From the NCBI GenBank assembly GCA_021613335.1, contig JAJTWR010000044.1, forward strand, positions 243,501-307,500: a DNA stretch of 64,000 nt, read 5' to 3'. A program made the position numbers and the translations under genes. Positions 49,001-61,614 of this stretch are shown in pieces (within the stretch, counting starts at the first letter, position 1; each line of letters starts with the position of its first letter). The DNA is from Whitmania pigra (Eukaryota > Annelida > Clitellata > Hirudinida > Haemopidae). The notes beneath the pieces are model-generated. The model searched no databases. It saw only the letters and a list, made by a program, of their open reading frames with translations, and was not told the DNA's origin.

Positions 49001-50320
49001 CACCGTAAGGTCCAACAGGTCGTTCAACTTCAAAAGTATGGTTAACCACTTGATCCTAAAACGAAACATTGATTGATTAAGTAATTGAAGTTTTTATAGA
49101 TATCTGTATAATATTAATAATATACATTAGTTAATAAATAATATATTTTTGTTCTCACGTGATTTTCCAAGGAGAGAATCCATTCGTCTGAAGGAGTAAG
49201 ACGAGGAATGAAATATTCTTCTCTGATGAGACCTGGATTAAAAATAAATATTCAATAATTTCACAGTCTATTTTCAGAATATTTGAATACACTGTTAATG
49301 AAAATAAAATGTTAATGAAATAAATTTATTGTATGAAAACCTTCTTCAGCGGTGACGTTCAGCCATTCGACGATCAGGACATCATTTGAGTTCTGAATAA
49401 CGAAATAATATTAAAATTAATAATAACATACTTAGATTGTTAAAAAATATTTTAAATTTTACGTGAATGGAAATGTTGACAGGTTTCAGATGCGGTTTCA
49501 ATTCGTGAGTGGAGACGATAGACTCGATCATCACTGAAAGAAAAATTTGACTCATATTTCATTATATTTAATATTTAATGATATGTAACTACTAAGCTAT
49601 TTATTGATATTTAATCACTTTAACATCAACAAACCAAGTTCTCCAGGATTGTACTTCACTTTGTCAGTGCGGAGGGAAACCAATAACTCTCTTCTTCTAG
49701 TTGGAATTTCGACTGAACGAGAAAACTTGAAGCAGGAGCATGATTCGATCTTGAGGAGGGATTTGTCTCCCAATGACATCTCATCAGTTGACACCTGTTG
49801 TCCATAAAATTAAAATAATATTAGCAAACAATTGAAAATGCGGCAAATATGAGCCATACTTCTAACCATGATGCGCAGTGTTTTGGAGAAACCTGAAAAA
49901 TTTAAAAAACATAGTTTAGAACTTAGTATAAAGTCAAAAAGCTAGCTATCAAGAATGTAGTTACTTTTCGGAGCTTTTTCCAGTTCAATTTTCCACAACG
50001 AACGGTGCCAGAGATGGTCGTCAGAAGAAACGCTGAGATCGAGGATGCATTCGTCGGGTTCCTTGTTTTCTTCCTTCGAGTCAGATCGGACGAGATCGAG
50101 CAGGTGCAGGTCAATCAGGAGTTCAGAGCCAGGTACGAGAGCATCGCTTGTAACGACGACATAGGACCTGCAACAAAATTATGAGAACGTTAAAAACTGT
50201 CTTCTCGAACATCAAAACGCACCCGTCAACGTACGTGTTGGTCGTTGGAACAGCACGGATGGCCAAACTGGAAGCCACGAACACTGACAACAAGAGCAGG
50301 CACAAAGGATATCTTTCCAT
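43032..50320 (-). CDS. Secreted alpha-2-macroglobulin/TEP-family protein lacking the thioester motif
   Basis: A long chain of about 30 small exons on the minus strand, roughly 1,500-1,600 residues. Exon 1 (50223-50320) encodes a signal peptide (MERYPLCLLLLSVFVAS). Exons 2-4 (49965-50167, 49867-49892 and about 49632-49799) give the first macroglobulin domain, ending VKYNPGEL. Later blocks show the macroglobulin domains, a charged lysine/glutamate insert at about 48300-48440, EEFDWNLWG, LTPGKGLVV, SVVRGEEILVEVHLFN, LDVPKNITNPIEKSERAYV, the alpha-helical domain (DGSFVED, KWLAKQQ) and the receptor-binding domain, ending at exons 43195-43300 and 43032-43081 (VYKPYGGDKVESS). Where GCGEQ is expected, the sequence runs GHPLGPAIEHVCNQVNESR. 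Family members act in the extracellular space as protease traps or opsonins; thioester-less forms such as insect Mcr have other roles. Confidence 0.85.
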
Positions 50321-50448
50321 CTGTGAATAAAAACAATAATTCATTTAAAATAATAGAATTCAATGTAAGGAAAACCTCACCTTGAAAGTAACAAGAAATC
50401 GCAAGGAGCAATTTTTGTTACTGCCTGCCAATGGTCTCTCCCGCCTCC

Positions 50449-50456
50449 CTTTTATA
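50449..50456 (-). promoter_or_regulatory. TATA box of the macroglobulin gene
   Basis: The minus strand reads GTCTATAAAAGGGAGG, a near-ideal TATA element. Downstream, TTTCAAG|GTGAGG and TTATTCACAG|ATGG mark a 5' UTR intron that ends exactly at the start codon at 50320. Confidence 0.7.
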
Positions 50457-53407
50457 GACGGTAGATCGATAAAAAATTGATTCTGAAGTTTCAAATTAAA
50501 ACTTGCCTTGGAGTTCACGATCAATAAACTGCAAGTGAAATATTATTTTTATAATTTTATATAAAATATAATATTTACATGATTTATTTAAAATTTATGC
50601 ATTATCTTATCATCGCTGTTACTCAAATGCCAAAACATATTGAGCCACTAATAATAATAATGTAACTTCACTGGTTTGTGAAAAGATGGAAGCAATCTAA
50701 CCACAATATAATAATAATAATAATAAACAAAATTTTTAAAGATATATTAATTATGTAAAAATAATTAGTAGTGGTAAATATTAAATACAATTAATAATAT
50801 TATTATTAATGTTGTGAAATATTAAAGCAATAATAATAACAAGAAACATGGGTTTATTCAAAATAACAAATTCCGTTCTTTTTTAACAAAAGTTCAACAA
50901 TTCCATTGTAGTAAGGAACCAAAAAAAGACTGAATTAAAGATTTTTTAATAGGCTCGTAATAATAAGATAATTGCGATGTTGAAATAATGATAAGATGAC
51001 AATATTATGATAATATAATGTGATAATAATGAGAAAATAATATATTAGAACAATGTAATATCATAATACTATTAATAATATGATAATTATTTATATGCAA
51101 AGGTGTGAATGAGTGAAATGAGCATTTCAAATGTCAAAATAATGCATGGTGGTTATCATAAAAATATGACATATTAATTCTATGACGTGTTGTTTCTTTG
51201 TTTTGACGGATAACAAATTTTACAATTTTTATATTTATTTTTATTTGCTTCATGATGGAAATATCCAAGATTCACCTGTACTGAGAATTAAAAAAGTAAT
51301 AATAACAATAATGAATAATAACATAATAATAACAATAGCGAGGTGTAGTATAATGTAATTACACAAAATCAATACAATGCAAATGAGAAAATGCCGTTCA
51401 ATCGAAATCGATATGAAACAGGAGTTGCCAACAAGTGATGAGTTTTTCATGAAATTTCATTTCAGTGAGATTTCATTGATTTTTCCCTTTCCAACTTGCA
51501 ATTGCAAGCCCGTCTGAAGCTAGTGTTTCATTGCAACTTAAATATTATATATTATGCTTTATTGCAAATTAAATATTAAAAATTTACTTAAATATTATAT
51601 ATTATGTTATTTCGTTATCGTACAAACGTCAGAGGGGCAACAGAAATGAAGGTCGTCATGGGACGGAGGAAGCTAAAAATTCCGAAGTATCCAAACTTCT
51701 TTTAAGGGTTTTTTATTTATATTTTATTTGGAGAATCTGGCTTTGTGATAATTTTGTAACAATTTTTTGACTTGCCGAGTGGAGATGAGAATATTGATTT
51801 GTTACGTTTGTGTTATCACAGTGCTCCACTGACTCATCCGTCAATCCTGCTCCCTGTCGTATAATTGGGCGGAAGCTCAAACTCTCTATTACTCAAAATG
51901 TTAATTAATTTAATTTTTACAGTTTCATTGTGAAGTGTTGAGAGAATTGTGATGAATTGTTTTGTTAGATAAAAGTTACGGTAACTATGAAATTATCAGT
52001 TCCCAAAAGTCACTATGGAAATGGCCATAAAGTCTATTTTTATTTCGTTATCACCATCATTATTATCATTACCATTGCAAGTACCACCACCATCATCATC
52101 ATCACCATACTGAATATCGTAGGCGATCCTGAAATTGCGCGGTTACTTTTCATCGAACCATCAAGGTGTCCAACTTAAGGTGTACATGTATTATGATAAT
52201 GATCACCAGCCTTGACAAATTCATAAGTTATATACTGTCCCCAAAGATCACTCGTTCTTATTTTGCATTTATTTATTTAATAAATTTAATTATAATATTT
52301 ATAATAATTAATATTTATTTAATAATTTATTTAATTTTTATAAATTGTTTAAATGAAATCAATTTAAAATGGTTTTAACGACATCACAGTTAGAATCTGT
52401 TTTTTTCCTGGTTTTCAAACAAACTTGTCACCAATGCCTCTGAAGTTTTCAAGTTATTCTTGTGGTGGATTATAAGGTGGAGTATAAGGTATTTAACAAA
52501 CACAACTTTTAGCTCATGAATTTTGATATGAATCTTACAAGAATTCAGTTTGGCAATCATACGTGATCGCGTTTGGCTTTCTACCAACTTATGTCGTTAA
52601 CAGCATAATAGCTTTTTAGAAAAAAAGTCATTTGTTTCATTAGCATTTGTCCTTTTGATAATAAAACATAAACGGAATGTAATTTTATTGGCGCAATTAT
52701 TGGCATCATCATGTTGGTGATCTTGTCATGCTGTAAGATCATGTGACCATGGCGGAAGTTTGTTGCGTCGTCGACATCATTGGGTTCCAGGAATCGAGAA
52801 CCAGTGCAACTGGCAATTAACGAATTAATTATCATTCTTCACACCACATCAGTCAAATTTACAATGATTTTACGTCTTATTAAATTATGTAATATCGTAC
52901 AATTACAACACCGGCTTCTCAAGTAATCAAAAATGGTTGCCTTAGAATTCTAATGATATAAAAACACGACAAACCACAAATCACCTTCACTTGAAATCAT
53001 TGGAAGAACAAATGAATTACCAATCAGCCTAATGTCGAAAATTAAGCAATCAAATATATCTTAGGTCAACAACAGATGCTCTCAAAGTTGATTCAAACCA
53101 CTGAGTTGAAAATGAGGAGAACAAATTTCTGAGGAACTATGTAGCAATCATCAGCCAATGACTAGCAACATTAATCATGAGGCATTAAAAACCATTTTAG
53201 TTGACAAGACGAATTTCCAAAACTCTGTGAGCACAATTTGAGGCTTGTAAGAGGATTTGTTGCTTGACTGAGTCATTATTTCAAAGATAACATTTTAGGT
53301 AAAAATGATGAGGTCCTAAATTAGAAGTTGACATCCAACAAACATGTAAATTTCATGACAAAAACCTAATTATCAATAGAATCATGAGAAGCTAATCCTT
53401 TAAACTA
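50457..53407. other. Three-kilobase gene-poor spacer
   Basis: Very AT-rich, with many AAT/ATA and GATAAT-like simple repeats (for example 50980-51080 and 52050-52110). I see no gene. A short plus-strand run near 52690-52740 translates as a hydrophobic helix but has no supporting exons. Confidence 0.45.
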
Positions 53408-55277
53408 TTATAACTTCGACAGGATATTCTCAATGTAGTCCAACACTCTCAAGTCGGCAAGGATGTCCAGATGTTCGACGTTGTCGAACTCTGCCACGGT
53501 TGTGTCCTTCCACTTGTGACAAGCCTTGAGACTTTTTTCGTTCACCGTCCCGTCGCCGGGACCGTCCATCGTTTCGGGCTGGGCGTCGTACCAGGGATCT
53601 TTCGTAGACTTCCGATAGTCGAACAGGGCGGGCGTGTTGTACTTTTCGTTCAATCCGTACAAACAAAACGTCTTAACTCCCGGGTCTTTTAACTCCTGGA
53701 AAACGACATTAACTGAATCTTCAACACTGAAATTAATCAGATATTTTATATTATGACGCCAGCAGAATCCCAGTCGTACCAACAAAGAAGTCCCTATAGG
53801 GGAAAATCATTAGAAGACGTTAAGTTGTAAGATCACTACAATGGTCTGACTTTTATCAAGTGCTCTGTGTTTCTCCTGAGCAGAATTCCACTTTTGAAGC
53901 CGACGTCTTTCAAAAAATCGTCGTAATCGTTTACCGAATAGTTTCTATGAGGAGCCATTATGAGCGTTTCGTTGGCATTCCAGAAAGTGTCGTAGGGCAT
54001 CAAAAAATAGGTGCTCGGCATGGATTGCTGGAGAGGTCGAGCTTGAAGAGGTCGAACGATGTAGGACGACATGCCCAACGAATCTCCTAAATGAAAATAT
54101 ATATCAAATTTCAAAATTGTCAAAACTAGCGCTTGCTACTGAATTTATAAATATAAGCTTCAAAACAATGATTTTAATAACCTGATGCAATCAACCGGAG
54201 GGTCTTGACTGAGCCAGCCCACGGAGCAGCAATGGATATGAAGGCTTCGATGTATTTCTTCTTCCATGTGGAAAGCTTCTGGTTCAATAGGTACAATATG
54301 TAGTTGTTTCCCATGCTATGGCCAATGAGGACAACTCTAGTGTTGTTGTTTATTGCATAAGTTTCCTCAATCAAATCAGTCAGATTCTTCAGAAATTCAC
54401 TCATTTCATCTGCAGGAAAATTATTAGATCATAATTTATGGCTATCTGAAAATTACAAAACGACATTTCATTTACGAACTTGGAGCCTTCCTGAAGTCAA
54501 AGGGTGCACCTCTGACACTGACGTTGTTGACGTAGGACATCTTTTTAAGTCGCTCGACGATGGTGACAAAATATGCAAAATACTTTTGTGCTGCGAAAAA
54601 ATAATTAGCTCCAATAAAAATATTTTATCACAAATTTTAGCATAACTATATTACTTCCAATGGGGTGGAATGGATCCAGCCACTCGACGGAATCCGTTTT
54701 ACCAAATAGTGGAGCACGTATATCGACTCCTTCCTGGTTTAATGTGGTACCGTCGGTCTCATTTACAAACAACCTAAATATATTTGCTCCACTTTCACAA
54801 GCATTTCTTGAAAGACATTGTCTATGTTGTCATGCTTACCTCAAATTATCTACCATGCAATCTCCAATTTGTAGTTGCAACAAACTCAGCCATATTGTGT
54901 ACCAGTCTGAATGCTTGGCACAATAAAAATGGACTGAACGAGACTTGTTCAGCTTTGCTTCAAGTTGACTCCCTCCCAAACCAGGTACTTTAAAATTAAC
55001 ACAAATCAGAATTAAACTTTGTAATCACTAGTCAATTACAAGTATCACCGGTCAAAAACGACGGACTAATATTTCTAAAAAAGTAATTTTCACATTCTTT
55101 TAACTTAACATGACATTATCAATTAATTTCAATTAGAAAAATTCTTTCCACGCATCAAAAAACATATTAAAATGCTTAAAAATTATAAAACGCACCCAAA
55201 ACAACTGGCTTTAAAGCATTTAAACAGTACAAATTAATGAACAGAAACAAGACAGAAGACAATGCGCATCTAATCAT
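53408..55277 (-). CDS. Lysosomal phospholipase A2 / LCAT-like lipase, copy A
   Basis: Seven exon blocks on the minus strand, from an ATG at 55277 with a signal peptide (MIRCALSSVLFLFINLYC) to the stop at 53408. In order: KPVVLVPG and GGSQLEAKL, the conserved start of the mature enzyme; SVEWLDPFHP; SVRGAPFDFRKAP; the nucleophile elbow VVLIGHSMGN (catalytic Ser); SIAAPWAGSVKTLR; then GPGDGTVN (catalytic Asp) and VEHLDIL (catalytic His). This is the PLA2G15/LCAT family of alpha/beta hydrolases, which cleave or transacylate phospholipids, here probably in lysosomes or secreted. Length, about 400 residues, is normal for the family. A close relative with the same exon layout lies 570 bp upstream in the same orientation, a tandem duplication. 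Confidence 0.92.
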
Positions 55278-55849
55278 CGCTAGTAACGTTCGAGTTTTGC
55301 AACAAAGAACACAGCTGATCATGCGATAGTGACTAAATAAATAAACAAAGAGCGGTCATTGCGCCGTTTAGTAAGCCAATTATTATTAAATTATCTGCAT
55401 CAATAAACCAAATTACAAATTCTTTCGTGCACGTAAAATACATACAAATCAAATCTTTAGAAACAAGAATGCCCCATGCAAAAAGTGAATATGATTTATT
55501 ACAAATTCGTCAAATCGATGATGATAAAATTTCTGACTAAGCCTTTTAGAAATTGCTGCTTAAAGTCGAAATTATAAAAATCACACTTTCAACAGATTTC
55601 AACTGATGTTCATAACAAATAGTACTTAAAAGCAACTTCATGATATAAATGTGTGCCCTACAGTGTTTAGGTATATTGGATGGTTCCTTAATTAGTTATA
55701 AATGCAAAGGGACAAAATTAATGTGGAACTAGGTATGATTGGATTTCGGATATCACTTAAACAACGAATTTTAGAGGACAGAAAAATATGAATTTCAGAA
55801 TTGTATAATTTATCGTGAACATCACAAACAACTTGACTATCCCAATTTA
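55278..55849. other. Spacer between the two lipase genes
   Basis: AT-rich, 570 bp, no gene seen. It should hold the 3' UTR of copy B and the promoter of copy A. Confidence 0.5.
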
Positions 55850-57770
55850 TCATAACGTTTTGAGAATTTTTTCAACATAATCAATGACTCGAACGTCTGA
55901 CAGTATGTGAAGGTGTTCAGCTTGATCAAATTCAATAATCGTGGTGTCCGGCCAATTCTTACAAGCTTTGAGACTTTTTTCGTTTACTGTGCCATCACCA
56001 GGACCATTTATACTTTCTGGTTGATCGTCATACCATGGAGTCTTTTTGGAATTTCGGTAGTCGAACATGGTTGGTGTGTCAACATTCAATCCGTACAAAC
56101 AAAATGTCTTTACGCCAGGAGGATCAAGTTTCTGCAAAGATAACAAATTAAGTTGTATTCACACTAATAATGTCACTTTGATTTCATGGTCCAAAGGCTT
56201 ACTTTTACCAGAGGTTCAGTATTTTTTCTGAGAAGAATTCCTTTAGGGAAGTTTATGTCTTTAAAGAAATCTTCATAATCATTGACTGTGTAGTTTCTGG
56301 TGGGACTTAAAACTAGAGGCTCATATTCCTCCCATAGCGAATCGGAGGGCATTAACCATGCACTGCTTGGCATAGATTGTTGAAGTGATCGAAATTTGAG
56401 AGCAAACAGGAAGAGTGTCGGCAGACCAAGTGAATCTCCTGTAAAAGATTAAGAATTAGTTATGAAACGTAAGTTCTAATTTAGGAAAAAATAAGTTAAG
56501 TAAATTACCTGATGCAATCATTCTTAAACTCTTCACGGCTCCTCCCCACGGAGCAGCAATAGATATAAAAGCTTTTATGTACTTGTTCTTCCATTCGGGT
56601 GTCTTGTGGTTCAATAGGTACAGTATGTTGACGTTTCCCATGCTATGACCAATGAGTACAACCCTACTAAAGTTGTTTATTTTGTAAGTTTCCTCAATCA
56701 AATCAGTCAGATTGCTCAGAAATTCGCCCATTTCATCTGAAAATCATCATAAATGTCTATTTGTTATTTTTTAAATTTATTTTTTAAGATATCTGAGATT
56801 AACTTCAAAGTGGTCATCTGTTACTTACTCGGAGCTTTTCTAAAATCGTAAGGTGCTCCTCTGATCGACATATTCTTTAGATAAGACATTTTTTTGAGAC
56901 GGTCCACGATTTTAACAAAGTAGGCAAAATGATATTGCGCTTTAAACAAATTATGACTGGTGATTAAAATAGTTAAGTTTACAAAATCCATAACAGAATA
57001 AAAAATTGACGTTATTATTAAAATATAAGTTTACAGCACGAGCATGTTTATAGTTAAAAATCCTGCATACTTCCATATGGATGAGCTGGATCCAACCACT
57101 CAACTGAATCAGTGTCACCAAAATGTGGAGCTCGTAACTCAACTCCTTCCTGGTTTTTGGTTGTTCCATCAGTATCATTGATGGAAAGTCTAAAAAAGGT
57201 AATTACCTTGTTTATTAGTCTATCACACGGTTTTACATGACAGGAATAAATTACGTAGCTAGCATCACAATTGATCAAATTAGGTCTGTCTAATTATCAT
57301 AGTATATCGTAGTACATACGTCTAGAAGATGATTAGACGTATGATTATATTTACTGCAAATACTGCCCAAAATACTGGAATACGTTTTGATAACGACACT
57401 CACTGCAAATTCTCAACCATGCAATCTTCCACTCCTAACTGAAATATTCCTAGCCATATCGTGTACCAATCTGATTGTTTCGAACAATAAAAATGACTCG
57501 AGTTGGTTTTGTTCAACTTTGCCTCTATCTGACTTCCTCCCAAACCAGGCACTGGAGATCGGCATTATAAATAACTAAATTTAATTACATTCTAATATTA
57601 GAAATCGCACGAAACAAAAGATATTTTTAAATGCGCTCCAAGTTGTGAGGCATCAATATTGAATCGTGCAAAATTGAAGTTATTCACTCACCTAAAACAA
57701 TTGGATTCAGAGCCAACGAAGAATAGGAATTAAACAGAAGAATCAACAAGCTTGCCAATCTACAAAACAT
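55850..57770 (-). CDS. Lysosomal phospholipase A2 / LCAT-like lipase, copy B
   Basis: Same exon layout as copy A. It begins at ATG 57770 with a signal peptide (MFCRLASLLILLFNSYSSLA) and LNPIVLG, and ends at 55850. Conserved blocks are VEWLDPAHPYG, RGAPYDFRKAP (exon near 56826-56940), VVLIGHSMGN with the catalytic Ser, SIAAPWGGAVKSLR, GPGDGTVN (Asp) and AEHLHIL (His). Copy B keeps APWGG, the usual form, where copy A has APWAG. All three catalytic residues are present, so both copies should be active phospholipases or transacylases. Differences between the copies lie mainly outside the core. Confidence 0.92.
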
Positions 57771-58371
57771 TGTGGACGATTGTATGAAATATCTATGATA
57801 GGTAAACGTACGAAACGGGTATTAAAAATCATGAATTTATAATTTCAAAAAGAACAATAAAATTTTCGTAAAGGTAGGCAATCCCGGTAAAATTACAGAT
57901 TTAATATGCTAAATTGAATTGAAATGCTTTAGAAATGTTGAATGTTGACATGATACACAATCCATTTTTCTGGTTAGCCTTTCAACAAACTGATCAACAA
58001 TATTGTTAAAATGTGATTTCCGGAGCACAGATTATGTATCAATTCCAAATGATTGAGCTTTACGTATTTCAGAATGGATTGCAGGTAATTCTTAATAAGC
58101 TTTAGTGCGTGGTTGAGGGAGTGATGGACACAAACCAACTCACAGTCATCGGGGTTAGTTTTGCACTCATAAATTTCCAGGGTCTTGAGGTAGGGTTAAG
58201 AGCAAGGCGTTAGGCATGTAAATTGGCCAACAATCTTTTATAGTGCTGAAAAAGTCCTCTCTTCTCAAGGTTGGATTTACCTAGATCGAGATCTCAGTGC
58301 AGCTGGTTGTTGGCGACCCAGAAACAACTGATAAACAAAACAGGAAGGCATTTTCCACTTAATAGAAGCTC
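57771..58371. other. Spacer upstream of lipase copy B, possible broken coding segment
   Basis: On the minus strand, about 58000-58190 gives a clean frame of about 65 codons with leucine-rich-repeat character (LKTLEIYECKT, then LKLIKNYLQSILKYVKL) ending in a stop. It has no start codon of its own. A TATAAAAG lies at 58235-58242 on the same strand. It may be the last exon of a leucine-rich gene interrupted by the neighbouring transposon; the evidence is thin. Confidence 0.25.
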
Positions 58372-60617
58372 ACCCCGGCCAGAGGCGTAGCTAGGGGGGC
58401 CAAGGGGGTACATATGTCCCCGGGCGCCAAGATACAGGGGCGCCAAAATGAGGGTTACCTAATTTTGGCGACATTGGTAAAACAGGTCACACTCACAAGC
58501 TAGCCAACAGCGGCGGCTGGAGCAGGGCAGATATGAGCCATCGTCTGATACGTCTGCCATCCAGACCTGGTTGATGCTGCTGCCAGCGCAGTGAACTCAG
58601 TGAGCCCACCACCACTGCTGCCAGTCAGGATACGGATTCTACATGCACTCTGCAGTGGCTACTACTGTAATACAACAGTGTTGTTGACGAACTTATTGTG
58701 GTTTAAAACGGATTACACTCTATTAAGGTATATTAAAACTTTTTATCAGAGACTGGTTGTGATTGTTCTAATATAGACAAAGATAAACAACATTCGTGAA
58801 AGCGTGAAAACGTCAAAACAATTTCTGAAACTCCCATTGGTATCAGGCTAACGCAAAGTTGGACTGCAGCGAGCGCCCCCACCAGGCTTGGACTGGGCCG
58901 GTGGCCGCCAACTGCCAAAAGAACGTTATTATATTTTTAGTTTTAACTGAAATTACCGTTGATTATATGATAGCTTCAAATAATAGCTTGTATTAAAAAT
59001 CAAAGAATCATTTTTAGGTTATATCGAGATATATTCAAAAGATGCTGCAAGCCTAGAGAAAGTCATCGTCGAGAGATTGAATTCTGATGAGATACCTCTA
59101 GCCGACTGTCGAGCTCAATGTTATGACAATGCTTCGGTGATGACTGGGCATATATCTGGCCTTCAACAACGAATATGTGACAGAAATCCTAGAGCACTGT
59201 TCGTCAACTGTGACAACCACAGCTTAAATTTAGCAGGTGTGTATTCAGCTAAGCAAGATCCTATTGTCGCTTTTTTTGGAACACTTGAAAGCATATATTC
59301 GTTTTTCTCTCATTCAACAATTCGTTGGGAAGAATTAAAAAGAGCTCTTCCCATAACAGTAAAAAGAGAGTCTGAAACACGCTGGAGTGCACGATCTGAA
59401 GCTGTTAAAGCTATCCATGAAGGACTGGATGAACTAGTTGGATTGCTAGAGAAATTATCGGAAGACTCCACTATGACACCTGAAACTAGAAGTGGTGCAC
59501 AGCAGTTACTGGCCTGTATATTGAATTTTAATTTCATAGTTTTATTACACTTCTGGAATGTCGTTCTTGGAAAAATTGATCGTGCACAGAAGCGCCTACA
59601 AGATCTTACCATAAATTTCAAGGAAGCTGCGACTGATATTGAATCTTTGGAGCAAGAATTTATCAAGCTTCGTGATGATTCGAGCCTGGCTGCGGTCGAA
59701 AACGCCAGAACAAAATGCACAGCATGGGATATTCCGGTAGAAAGAAGAAGTAGGCGACGTAGGAGAATGCCTGGAGAACTGGCAAGAGATGCAGGACTCT
59801 CATCAGAAGAGGAAGTAATGCGTGTTATGAAGAATGTGTTCAATCGTCTTCAACAGGAGATGTCAACACGTTTTTCACGACTCAAAGACCTGAACACAAA
59901 ATTTGGATTTCTGCTGGACGTTAAGACTCTTCTGACATCTGACACAGATGAAGATGAAATTCGTCGAAGTTGTGCAGATTTTGCAACTTTCTACGACATG
60001 GACATTAATGGCTACGAACTCTTCACCGAAATTGGTGACTGCAGAATGCTGCTGAGAAAGCGAACTGAAACTCTACCAGAAACCCCTTTGGATCTCCTTG
60101 GTTTTATTGTGCTTTATGGAAGCGACGTATTTCCGAATTTTCGAATTTCACTACAAATTTTGTTAACAATAGCGGTTTCAATTGCAAGCTGTGAACGGTC
60201 ATTCAGCAAATTGAAACTTATTTTGTCGTATCTGCGTGCATCAATGGGACAGGATCGTCTCAGTGATCTTGCTCTTCTTAGTATAGAAAGAGAAACGCTT
60301 GAGAAAACAGACTTTGATGACGTTATTGATCAGTTTGCAACTGTTAAATCAAGAAAAATAAATCTATTTTAAACACTATTAGACAACTATGCATGTAAAT
60401 CATCTTAGACTGACTGATTGGGTGACTGATGCGCTACTATTTGTAGAATGGTTTTTCACTTTTAAATGGATGCCTTGTGCCATTAAAATTTGATTTTTAT
60501 TACAATTTCAAATTTAGTGTAATACAGTAAGATTAAATATATAGACATGGAAAAGGACGCCAATTCTATAGTTTGTCCCCGGGCGCAAAATACCCAGGCT
60601 ACGCCTCTGACCCCGGC
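58372..60617 (+). mobile_element. hAT-family DNA transposon with 8-bp target duplications
   Basis: The element spans 58380-60609 (2,230 bp). Its ends are inverted repeats starting CAGAGGCGTAGC (12 of 12 identical, then drifting). It is flanked by perfect 8-bp direct repeats, ACCCCGGC, at 58372-58379 and 60610-60617, the target duplication size of hAT elements. A subterminal motif TGTCCCCGGGCGC occurs near both ends, at 58415-58427 and 60574-60586. It carries a partial transposase frame. The intact target duplications and matching ends indicate a fairly recent insertion. Confidence 0.93.
58991..60372 (+). pseudogene. hAT transposase, N-terminally truncated (ZMYM/DUF4371-like)
   Basis: The longest frame gives 431 codons from ATG 59077 to the stop at 60370-60372, and the same frame reads upstream to an acceptor-like site near 59018. 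It includes CYDNASVM with the second catalytic aspartate, SLNLAG, SETRWSAR, and the hATC dimerisation region with ASCERSFSKLKL, where the catalytic glutamate lies. The BED/TTF-type zinc finger and the first catalytic aspartate segment, which should precede it, are absent from the 600 bp between the left end and this frame. The element therefore looks internally deleted and unable to move on its own, although its open frame is still intact. This is a transposase family, not a host gene. Confidence 0.85.
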
Positions 60618-61614
60618 TGCCCCCAAATCCGCGGCTTTCCGCTGCTTCGAAGCAATTTTTTCCAAATTGATTGAGTTCATCTTATCAAACCCTGTCCAGT
60701 TTGTTTGAATTCTCTTGACTGAGGTGCTGGCCTTCTGGACTAAGTGTATGAATGCATGAGATTCGCGCGAAATTATTTTTAGTGTCCATGCTCTTGGAGG
60801 GCCCCTATGTTTCAACCTAATGAGCCTTAATGAATAAAGCACCATTAGTTCAGACAATAATGTTTGAAGATTGCAGATTGGAGAAGTGACGGAATGATGT
60901 ATCATATATGGTAAAAATAAAATAGTGTAAGATGGAATATAAACAGCTTCAATACTTTTGCTTTTCACTTTACCTTGCTTTAATGCTGATACTTTATTAT
61001 TTTGTAACAAATACTTTTATGTTTACATATGTAATTTTTGAGATGTAATAAGTACTACTTGTCCTTAAGTATTGAAGCGCAGTACCACACTGACATTAAA
61101 TGTACGAGGGTGTGAAAAAAAACAGTTTAGATTTGGATCAATTTAAATCTTTTTTTAAAAATATTTTATGTCTTCAAACAATCCAAATTTTCATTTGATT
61201 TCTCTGACTAGCAAGCTTCAAACATCTAATCAAAAATCACACCTGTTAAAACAAGGGTTTAATTAGCCAAATTTGGCGCTGAGATCATCACTTTTTAGAT
61301 TTGAATTTATTGTTAAATTAGGAATAATACATTATTAACGTTCGATTGAATGGAAAGTTACTTTTAGTTTCAACTTACAGGTTTAAAAGTCAACTGATTT
61401 ATAAATAGAGATCTGTTGTCGAGCTCTGCGGTTTGTGCGTAGGTCTAGAAATGTCGGTTTTTATTTTATTAAAGAGCAATTAAGGGCCAAATTATTTTGA
61501 TATATTAAACCAATAAGTGTGTATTTTTAATTTGTTGTTATTTCGACAAATCGACGACACCTGTCTCTAGATTGAATTTTAAACCCACATGCTTGATGTT
61601 ATGTATTTCTAAAA
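60618..61614. other. Spacer between the hAT element and the nuclear receptor
   Basis: The minus-strand side next to the transposon (about 60618-60735) translates as a helical segment (QTNWTGFDKMN, INLEKIASKQRKAADLG) after an acceptor-like site, and the transposon cuts through it. The rest is AT-rich. TTTATAAATAG near 61400 on the plus strand could be a TATA element for the receptor gene. Confidence 0.35.

Noticed and set aside
52581..52835. 84-codon minus-strand frame and a hydrophobic plus-strand run
   Set aside because: No splice partners and no recognisable family; one isolated hydrophobic stretch is weak evidence.
53430..53666. Arginine-rich minus-strand frame
   Set aside because: Shadow of the last exon of lipase copy A.
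60483..61010. 175-codon minus-strand frame
   Set aside because: It runs across the right end of the hAT element into host DNA, so it cannot be one gene. Only the host part near 60618-60735 is kept as a weak candidate.
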